Source: Chrysaora quinquecirrha (Eukaryota > Cnidaria > Scyphozoa > Semaeostomeae > Pelagiidae). From it: 64,000 nucleotides of DNA. This document shows, piece by piece, positions 56,085 to 64,000 of this stretch (position 1 is the first letter of the stretch; each line of letters opens with the position of its first letter). The notes under the pieces were generated by a model that was not told where the DNA came from, searched no databases, and was given only the letters and a program-made list of their open reading frames with translations. The position numbers were made by a program, and so were the translations under genes. The stretch covers positions 349,438-413,437 of the forward strand of contig JACTAT010000321.1 in NCBI GenBank assembly GCA_014526335.1, given 5' to 3'.

Positions 56085-56760
56085 AATTCAAATCATTTTA
56101 TTCATAGAAATATAATTTCAATGATAAAAATATTCTACACGGCCCAAGAAAAGCTGAGCTTATCTATCTTGGGCCTCTGCAAAGCTAAGAAACTAACAAA
56201 ATTCTAGAATTATAAACGTAAAGAGCATGGGTTGAAAATAATCTTAACTAACATCTAACATGAAAATAAAACTCAATAAGGGATAATTTATAACTACAAG
56301 GTTATAAGAATCGTGGCATTTTCTAATATTTTGAAAAAGGAAATAATTAATCTATGTTTGCTAGTAATCTTTTTCTGTATATTAGTAGCTTTCAATTGTT
56401 AAGTTATTAAACATCTTGGTAAAAGCCTTATCATTAGATACTTGTTTTAATATTTCTGGGAAGCTATTCTAAAGTCGAGCACCCACATTTCTTATCATTT
56501 TATTACCCAAAACTCTGTTACATTGATGAACTTTATAGTTGTATTTTTGTCTTGTTTGGTACTTGTGCAAGTTGTTGTTTGTTTCAGAGTAAATCTGCAA
56601 AATATCTGTAAGGTTATTTGATTTGAAGTGCAGAAGATGCATTATTTTTAGGACTTTTGAATTATACAAGTCACCTATTTTTAGAGTTTGAGATTCCTTA
56701 TGTAAGATGTTTGTTGTAAACATGCAATCTTTTAAGTTCATTATATTAAGAATTCTATTT
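56085..56760 (-). mobile_element. 5'-truncated LINE 3' end (CR1-like)
   Basis: The minus-strand frame (56741-56380) ends a LINE RT protein: NNLHKYQTRQKYNYKVHQCN and IRNVGARL, then one stop where a Trp would be expected, then NSFPEILKQVSNDKAFTKMF. The Y-x-T-R...NxGxRLWNS-xP pattern is the C-terminal domain of CR1-type elements. The 3' side (56085-56300) contains TTCAATTCAAATCATTTTAT, typical of these tails. No RT core is present. Confidence 0.7.
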
Positions 56761-56767
56761 TAGAAAT

Positions 56768-57055
56768 CTAGAGCAAGACAACCTTTTGTTGGTAGTAGAG
56801 CAAGACAGCTTTGGTTCGTAGTAGAGCAAGACAACTTTTGTTGGTAGTAGAGCAAGAAAACTTTTTGTTGATAGTAGGTAAGACAACTTTTGCTTCTAGT
56901 AGAGCAAGACAACTTTGGTTGGAAGTAGAGCTAGACAACTTTTGTTGGTCGTAGAGCAAGACAACTTTTGTTGATAGTAGATCAAGACAACTTTTGCTTG
57001 TAGTAGAGCAAGACAACTTTTGTTGATAGTAGAGCAAGACAACTTTTATACGAAA
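56768..57055. repeat. 26-bp minisatellite
   Basis: About eleven copies of AGAGCAAGACAACTTTTGTT plus GGTAGT, with single-base variants. A long minus-strand frame through it (repeating STTNKSCLALL) is a consequence of the repeat. Confidence 0.9.
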
Positions 57056-57059
57056 CAAC

Positions 57060-58180
57060 GTTGTAACGGGAGAGAAGGGGGAATCAATAGATAATAGCAG
57101 ACTATTTAGGCCCTTCCAATATATTTTGTCCAAGATTGTAGGCCTAGATAAAATCGAGTTTGGCATTTTGCTCAGTCGACAGTTAGAGCTTAGGCTCAGG
57201 ACTGGTGACCTTGAACTTCTTTTCTGTTTTTATGATGCTTGTAGCCCAAACCCCCTTTGGGGCATGCTGGCTGAACCGGGAACAGGGACTCACATCATTT
57301 CATGCTGTATGAGACTGCACATGTGCCCATTTTTTTAGCCATGTGAACTGCCAGTGCCTCTGACTAGCCAAATGCCTTGTCATCTAATTAGTGTCACACA
57401 TGAATGGATTAACGAGATTCCCACTGTCCCTATCTACTATCTAGCAAAACCACAGCCAAGGGAACGGGCTTGGCAAAATCAGTGGGGAATGAAGACCCTG
57501 TTGAGCATGACTCTAGTCTGATGATGTGAAAGACATGAGAGGTGTAGGATAAGTGGGAGCAGCAATGCAAAACCACTACTCTTATCGTTCTTTTACTTAT
57601 TCGGTTGAGCAGAAGCAGGCCTCACGGCTCACCTCCTGGCTTCAAGGCCTCACATCGGCAGGTCAATCCGTGCCAAAGACACTATCAGGTCAGGAGTTTG
57701 GCTGGGGCGGCACATCTGTTAAATGATAATGCAGGTGTCCTAAGGTGAGCTCAATGAGAACAAAATCTCATGTAGAACAAAAGGGTAAAAGCTTGATGTT
57801 CCGTCTACAGACTTTTGTTTCAGTGATTTACAGCACTTAAACTGGAAAAAGTGAAAGGACGGGACTCAACTGCATGAGTGATAATGCCTGTTTGAAAATA
57901 ACAATTTCCCAAAAAAGCAGGCTTGCTCCACAAAACAATTAGATTGGGTTGTAGATCAAGGCTTTCTCTATCTACTGATATCTCTCACATTAAGTGGCAA
58001 AATCAAAGTTCTTTTCTAATACAGACTTTTGTTTCACCTTAACTAGAAGAGGGTAAATAACCCGATTCGCCTGCATTGGTGAAAATGTTTTGTTGCAAAT
58101 GACTATTTTTCTCAAGCAGTGCAGCTTTGCTCATCAAAAACACTTAGATAGGCTTGTAGAGCAAGCTCTTTTCTATCTAC
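57060..58180. other. non-coding with a diverged ~200-bp tandem duplication
   Basis: 57815-58010 and 58020-58190 share CAGACTTTTGTTTCA, GCA(G)GC(T)TTGCTC, CAATTAGATTGGG-like sequence and CTATCTACTGAT in the same order. No gene. Confidence 0.45.
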
Positions 58181-58295
58181 TGATGTGTCTGTCAAAACTG
58201 GCACAAGTCTGTGGCCCATGACAAGCTGTTCTTGCACTCAAACAATGCTGCAGCCATTGCATTTGCCTACTTATGTGGTATCCGTATAAAGGAGC

Positions 58296-58371
58296 CAGAA
58301 ATGTGGCTCTTGCTGACCAACTATAATATGCCCAGCCAGAAATGTGGCTCTTGCTGACCAACTATAAAATG
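58296..58371. repeat. 39-bp tandem duplication
   Basis: AGCCAGAAATGTGGCTCTTG continuing CTGACCAACTATAA occurs twice in a row (from 58294 and 58333). The downstream open frame 58342-58548 (+) is unassigned. Confidence 0.8.
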
Positions 58372-58615
58372 CCCTGGACAAATGCAAGGTGGGTTAATTT
58401 ATGTCCACCCCATCCTGCTCATGTGGACAAGAATGCAACAATGTTGCAGTATTTCAAAAGACCCCTCTCTGATGAAGCATTGACACTCCTCGACTTCTTC
58501 ATCAAACCTCTCGTGGGACAGGAAGGGGCGGCAAATTACCTGCACTAGTCCTTGTTGGAATCAGGTTTCTGTCTGTATTTAACCCGAGCTATTTCTTCCA
58601 GCTGTGCATCGTTCA

Positions 58616-61578
58616 TTACCCCCATCGATTGTCAACTGACATCACAACTATTGACAAGAACCTGCCAAGGCAGCTCCAATATTTTTCAGTTGCAAGGCGG
58701 AAGCTGCCTGAAGTCATCAACATTCCTTCATGACGTTCATCTGGTGTGAATCCATTGCTAACTTCTTGGATTCCATTAACCCCTCGCTCAACCGTGAGTT
58801 GATCACCGACGAAACCCTGCTCTGCAAATTTCTTTTCACCTTTGTCTGTTTGATAGGGTGGCACAAATTTTTGAAGTTCATCTAATATCCTCTGCATGCC
58901 ATCTGCTTCATTTTCATTTTCATAGAGTATTCCAAGAAATGTCTGTGAAACAACATTAATGGAAATTATAAGCCAATGACCTGTGACATATAATTTTCTA
59001 AAAATATCATGTCAAAATTTGATATTGTTATTGACAGGAAAATTGGCTCCAAACTGACTTAGATCAATGATAATTTCATTTCCAAGCAACTTCAGTTCGA
59101 GCCAGTCGTGTTTCATGTTGGAGAATTTTCATCCAACCTGTCACAGATCTCACTGATCTTCCTCGTAGATCTCATCTTGGTGGTGGAGTGGCTTACCTCT
59201 CATTTAAATGCAAAATTGGTATGGACAAGTGCTTGACAAGAACTCACAAATCTCACTTAAGTGAGCCAGCCCATACAGATAAACCAGCCCCACTCATGCA
59301 GACATGCCCTTAGACATAATTTTTCCCTCAAAAGATACTTTTAAAGTTGAAGCTTTGCAGCCCAAGTTATGAACTGTATATTATTTTCCATGTCTGATAA
59401 ACATGCTGCTCTCAGAATTTAAACATGGCAGTAGGCCTTCAACAATTCTCAAATTAAATTTGTTCTCAAATCCAAATTTCAAATTCTTATAGAAATTAAA
59501 ATTCAAAATTACTATGATGATACATCAGTTGCTATGTAAATTAACATATCATAGTTGTTAGTTCATACTCGCAGTTTCTGTTGCAGCTTTCATTTTGTCT
59601 GAATATTGATGAGGGATATGCTGAACAGCTGCTGCCCTAAGATCTTCTAAGCATGGGATGTTCTCTGATATTATTCGGCCAACCAAATAGATGTAATCTT
59701 TCCTTTGTTTTGTATGCTCAATTTCACCGGGGCAAAAGATACTGTTCTCCAAGTCTTCTAGTTGACAAATTGGTTTTTCATCTGGTAAATGCACTCCTGA
59801 CACCCGATTCTCAGTTGACATGAGGCTACAATAATGTGCATCTGGATTCTGACGTTCTTCTGTCATTTCATGTGTCTTCTGGTGTATGTCAATGTTGTCT
59901 AGCATCAACTTTCGTCCATGATCAGGTGGCAGACATGCATGCCTTTCAAAGTGCAATGACAAGAGTGACTTAAAAGAGTAGCTGGAATGTGATTTTTGTG
60001 AAGAATGAGGGGCTTTATCATTAGTAATTTTTGTTGACGCTTGATACTGGCTGAATGTTGATATTCTTTCGGCTGGGAAATGGTCTTCATGGGTATCATC
60101 TTTTTCTTACAACTGATCAAATGACTGCAATATCTGCCTGCCTACTTCCTTTCGACTTTCCTTCTCTATTGACTTGGTACACTCCTTGAAGGGAGACAAG
60201 GAAAAGTTTATTAACTTACAAAACTTTTTGGTTGTGGAATCTAATGATAAACATTATTAGCATTATCTTGACATTTCACTTTCTTTATTTTTCCTTGTAT
60301 GTACAAAGTAATTTATGGCAAGAATAAAAATTTTCCATTAACAAACTATAATATTATGTTGATACCACTGACTCTTGTCTTCTAGCAATTGAATGGTTTT
60401 TGAGCTGTATGACAGATGTCCTTCTTTTGCCCTCCAAATTGACCATGTCAATAATCTTTCTGTCATGATTCTTTCCAAACTGGGTTAACTTTTTGTAAAA
60501 ATATGTGTAGGAAGGTGCTATTCTGAGTGCCTGCATATGTGCCATTCCTGCCTGGAAGAGATAAAAAGAGTTAATGCAACATAGCAAAATGCATACGGGG
60601 CAGGGTTACAGGGTTAGGGGTGGAAGTGATAGCTTCCCATTCTAAAATGATGCCAATGGTGCAGATTGTCTGCAAACAGTCAGGCAAAATGAAATAGAAC
60701 TAAAGAACGGTGCCCTGGAATAATTTGCAATAGGCTTATATTTTCATTGAAAATCACAATATTAAATACATTTAAATTATTTCATCTGTCAGCCATTAAG
60801 AGAGCACAACATCATTATGATGCTACACCTCAAAAGGTTGCTTCGATATGTCAGCAAAAGGACACATATTTTGATGTCCTTACAGTTCTTTACTTAATCA
60901 AACTGGCAAGAATAAATAGAAAGTAAAGAAAGACAGTTGCAGAACTTGCAATTGGTGGCAGGTGGAGAAGAGAGGAGGGAAATTTCACACAATATTAGAT
61001 ATATAACCATTTAGCAATAGCAACCATGCACAATCCAGGTTTCCACTTCACTTCATCTTCTCTCCCTTTCGAGGCTGCTGATTTTAAAACATTGAAAAGC
61101 AATGGTGCTCTTTCTTCTAATTCCTTTATCAAACCAACAAAGGTGAACTCAGCAATACTTTTCTGGTCAGTTTGGCGGAGGCAACTACTTTTTATCTTCT
61201 TTGTATCCTTTGCACTTCCTTTCCTGCACATGGCAACACATTCCTTATTTATTTTTTTTGCCACTTCTGCATGCAAATATTTCTTCAGTGCATCGAAATT
61301 CAAAGCTGCTTTTGCAATCTGCTTTGTTGTATCACGGCACAGCATCTTGCCAAGGGAACTTAATTGTGGTTTGAGCTCATTGACTATTGTCCTATTGCTC
61401 CACTTGACAGACACTGTAACGGGGCACTCACTTGGTAACTTTTTAATTGGCTCTTCATTTGAGCCACCACCTTTGTTCTTGGTGGTAATTGGTGATATTG
61501 GAAACTCTGGCTTTAAGATAACTTTCTTTGTTGCTGGGGTTGAAACACCTGAATCTTGTTTCTGTGTGAAATTTGAGT
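58616..61578 (-). CDS. DUF6589-family gene, N-terminal and middle exons
   Basis: Minus-strand exons: about 60995-61578 (acceptor CATTTTCAG), 60354-60551 (acceptor CTCTTCCAG), 59558-60184 (acceptor CCTTCAAG) and 58616-58942 (acceptor TTTCACAG). The first includes VSVKWSNRTIVNELKPQLSS and LLFNVLKSAASKG before a C-M-V helix. The second has AGMAHMQALRIAPSYTYFYK. The third has HGRKLMLDNIDIHQKTHEMT, then YIYLVGRIISENIPCLEDL and VQHIPHQYSDKMK. The fourth has FLGILYENENEADGMQRIL, then QGFVGDQLTVERGVN. These blocks, especially DN(L/I)D, HIPHxYSxxM and GDQLTxER, are the DUF6589 pattern. One TAA interrupts exon three (FDQL*EKDD). The remaining C-terminal exons are missing after a possible donor (GGCAG|gttctt) near 58660. 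A small ATG-led piece at 61670-61742 (SSPGPVSEDASQRR) may be an earlier exon. Confidence 0.65.
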
Positions 61579-61742
61579 AACTGAAAATGAAAAAAGAATA
61601 AAATTGAACAAAACAAATGTCTCACAAAAAACTGATATTATCAAATAACAAAGCAATCAATTTTTGGTCATCACTTCTGCTGACACAAGACTGGATTCTT
61701 CTTTGGCTGGCATCTTCTGAAACCGGACCTGGACTTGACATG

Positions 61743-62489
61743 ATGAACTTGCTGTAATCAATGTGTTTTGGAGTTCTACTGAGTTCTACAGGAAAAATTT
61801 CCCTCTACAAATTTCACTACTGCGAAAGTTTCTTAGCAAGTTGGACATAACAACAATGATTAACATAATTCTGATGAATTGTTTTAACACCAATCAAAAA
61901 TTGATAACAACTTCTTTCACGCCTAGAGCTGCAATGCTTGCATCTTTGGTTCTTGCGTATTGGAGAGTAACAGCATGTGGCAACTCATGAAAAATATGAA
62001 AAATGTAGAACAGCTTCATGTTCATGACAATTAGAATATCGCCAATACACCTAAAACAGCAAATTATATAAAAAATAATCAAACCAAAATTAGAAATAAA
62101 ATTCAATCCTATCACATTTATAACATAAACTCCATACAAATTGTAGCCAATCAAAATAAGTATGGACAATTTATGCAAGTCAAAGAGTACTCTGGCACTC
62201 AAGCAATAACGCTACAGGAAACAAAAAGATGGAATATAAATTCATAACCACCTCATTCGACCAAAGTTTCTTAACAAATTTCCTACCATAATACTATGGA
62301 ACACTATCTACATCTGTACTTTTTGGCATGTTGGGTTGTAGGGGTCTCAAGATGCATAGACAAGGGTTGGGGTTACCGTGTTATTTTTTGTTATTTCTTT
62401 GTCTCCTTTTTTATATTTTATTGGTTTTTTACCGATATTATTTCACTCGAATCTGCTCTTGAAAAACAAGGCCTATAAAAACTGGACTG
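61743..62489. other. intron or intergenic
   Basis: No exon or repeat recognised; likely an intron of the DUF6589-family gene if the exon at 63.7 kb belongs to it. Confidence 0.3.
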
Positions 62490-63667
62490 GCCTAGCCACA
62501 GCTGGTGGGGAATAAGACAGAAAACAGGATGAATTTTCTTAGGCCTTGTGTATTTATCAGTTTATAATTCCAATGAGATTTGACTCACTAAAAAGTTTGA
62601 ATAAATAAAAATTGACTATCTGCTTATACAGTCGGTTCCTTCTTTCCTTTTTGTCTTGCGAGTTTGTCAAGCCAGCCCTGTTTTTGTTTTTATTTGCTTC
62701 CATCTGCTGTTTGCTACAACTAGCCCGATCTGCCATTTCAATAACTAGTACCAGGCTCCAACTTTGTGACGCAAGCACATGGAGCATGGTATCAGAATAA
62801 GATAAAGGTCTGCAGGTTGCCGTAGGCAAAATTACACGTTGTGTTTTCTTCTTTGCCCCTGCTTTGCTCGTCAGCCAGAAACCACCAAGCTTTTGCCCTC
62901 AAAATGTTCACACAACATTCCTCTATGTAACCGTGGCTTCAAAATAACTAAACCCTCTGTCTTTTCCAGACACGACGCCGAAATGGGCACACCGATTGGA
63001 GTCTCCGGATGATCGAAGGAAACCATCGGTCTAATCCTGCACAGTGGCATTCAAAAAGTGGGCAGCGTCAAGGGTTGTTATTTCTACTTACTTCATTTTA
63101 TTTGAAGGAAAAACGAATAAATAAACAGAAAATATTTAAATTAGCAATATTCAAACATGATTCAAAGGTATAGGTAGCTTTTCGTCCAGCAAGCTGATTC
63201 CTATCAGGGTTTTGAAGCCATGGTTATATAGAGGAATGTTGTGTGAACATTTTGAGGGCAAAAGCTTGGTGGTTTCTGGCTAACAAGCAAAGCAGGGGCA
63301 AAGAAGAAAACACAAAGTGTAATTTTGCCTACGGCAACCTGCAGACCTTTATCTTATTCTGATACCATGCTCCATGTGCTTGCGTCGCAGAGTCGGAGCC
63401 TGGTACTAGTTATTGAAATGGCGGATCGGGCTAGTTGTAGCAAACAGCAGATGGAAGCAAATAAAAACAAAAACAGGGTTGGCTTGACAAACTCGCAAGA
63501 CAAAAAGGAAAGAAGGAGCCAACTGTATAAGTAGATAGTCGATTTTTATTTATTCAAACTTTTTAGTGAATCAAATCTCATTGGAATTATAAACTGATAA
63601 ATACACAAGGCCTAAGGAAATTCATCCTATTTTCTGTCTTATTCCCCACCACCTGTGGCCTAGCTAG
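62490..63667. repeat. large inverted repeat, ~456-bp arms, ~265-bp spacer
   Basis: Arms 62490-62945 and 63211-63667 are reverse complements with only scattered mismatches. Both contain GGTACTAGTTATTGAAATGG or its complement. In the left arm ACATGGAGCA is followed by TGGTATCAGAATAAGATAAA. TGGTATCAGA equals the common initiator-Met-tRNA primer binding site of Copia-type elements, so each arm may be an LTR plus leader, placed head to head. The same 60-residue open frame (MPTATCRPLSYSDTMLHVLA) occurs in both arms and is probably non-coding. Confidence 0.8.
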
Positions 63668-63719
63668 TAGAGGTAGATAGTATGTAACTATTTATGAGTA
63701 AACCCTTTAAAAAAACTTA

Positions 63720-64000
63720 CCTGCTGTCAAGTGGTTAACCAGAGATCGTTGGTGGAGCTTCACCACCCTTTTCAAACTTCAACCTTTTTGCCGATGTTAT
63801 TAATGGCTTCTTCAACTTGACAGATAGGCCAGCCTTCGTACATTTTAAAATGTAAGCGCATATGAGTATTTAGTCGATTTCTTCCACTTTCTCCAAAAGA
63901 CTTTGCCGTTTCTTCACTGCAGTCAGGCACTTTTTACAAATATAATTTGAAGTTTCATGGACTCCACCTGGAGCTGCTCAAGAGCTTTATCAGCTTGCGA
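63720..64000 (-). CDS. probable N-terminal exon of a DUF6589-type gene, partial at window edge
   Basis: The minus-strand frame reads CKKCLTAVKKRQSLLEKVEE, then a stop (ID*ILICAY), then AGLSVKLKKPLITSAKRLKF and EKGGEAPPTIS. A C-x-x-C start followed by a helical linker and a Ser/Pro/Lys-rich tail fits the N-terminal zinc-binding region I associate with DUF6589-type genes such as the one ending at 58.6 kb. It is on the same strand and about 2 kb upstream, so it could be an upstream exon of that gene. Further 5' sequence lies beyond the window. Confidence 0.4.

Noticed and set aside
56768..57166. 132-residue minus-strand protein
   Set aside because: It is a translation of the 26-bp minisatellite.
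62557..62829. Conserved 60-90 residue protein present twice
   Set aside because: Both copies lie in the arms of the inverted repeat, so conservation reflects DNA duplication; no domain is recognised.
1..64000. Operons, ribosome binding sites or rho-independent terminators
   Set aside because: Spliced exons, retrotransposons and non-coding content show a eukaryotic nuclear sequence; the 7-bp GC hairpin near 16240-16256 has no T-run and is not a terminator.

Overview
The window looks like AT-rich nuclear DNA of an early-branching animal, most likely a cnidarian and possibly a sponge. Small coding exons are bounded by GT/AG splice sites. The repeat content is a mix of LINE, Penelope-like, piggyBac, PIF/Harbinger, Merlin, hAT, KDZ-type and Helitron sequences typical of such genomes. 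Nothing looks prokaryotic: there are no operons, no ribosome binding sites and almost no long intact ORFs. I cannot name the species.

0-9 kb carries the best host-like gene structures. Four minus-strand exons with matching phases (2.5-4.4 kb) encode the C-terminus of a KDZ-transposase-like protein. A plus-strand Cys/His-cluster protein lies at 5.4-5.9 kb. A minus-strand multi-exon gene (6.3-8.5 kb) ends in a Trp-Trp-Pro motif like the NRF1/EWG DNA-binding region. 9-14.2 kb is a decayed CR1/L2-like LINE on the minus strand (ORF1, endonuclease, RT). A broken Merlin transposase (14.4-15.2 kb) and a tRNA-like repeat with a hammerhead-like core (16.4-16.8 kb) follow. Next come a DUF6589-like fragment facing a RecQ-like helicase pseudogene (16.8-18.1 kb), a perfect 35-bp hairpin with a minisatellite (18.5-18.9 kb), and a DUF3987-like pseudogene (19.2-21.2 kb).

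21-29 kb is mostly non-coding, with an inverted-terminal-repeat MITE, a hAT/TTF fragment (24.7-25.0 kb), local tandem duplications and weak exon candidates. 29.3-32.5 kb is a Harbinger neighbourhood: a 440-bp MITE flanked by TAA, an RT scrap, a deleted Harbinger transposase and its convergent MADF/BESS-type partner. 32.8-35.6 kb is dominated by minisatellites.

36.1-37.5 kb is a piggyBac-like transposase. 37.5-39.9 kb is a nested stack: a minus-strand Penelope-like element cut by a TTAA-flanked MITE and again by the 3' end of another Penelope-like copy in the opposite orientation. 39.9-43.5 kb holds Helitron pieces in swapped order (helicase half upstream of Rep half). 43.9-44.9 kb is a SWIM-finger pseudogene, 45.5-46.0 kb a second TTAA MITE, and 46.2-47.1 kb a two-exon gene with a tandemly duplicated exon.

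47-64 kb is largely non-coding. It holds a LINE 5' half with CCCH-type ORF1 (51.5-53.3 kb), a possible Copia-type polypurine tract (55.7 kb), a LINE 3' end (56.1-56.8 kb), a 26-bp minisatellite, a multi-exon DUF6589-family gene on the minus strand (58.6-61.6 kb), and a 456-bp-arm inverted repeat (62.5-63.7 kb). A probable N-terminal exon of the same gene type lies at the right edge.

The genes do not form a pathway. The common theme is repeated insertion, nesting and decay of mobile elements around a few spliced genes. I saw no convincing wholly new system. The most unusual structures are the tRNA-like/hammerhead-like repeat, the nested Penelope-like elements and the perfect hairpin.
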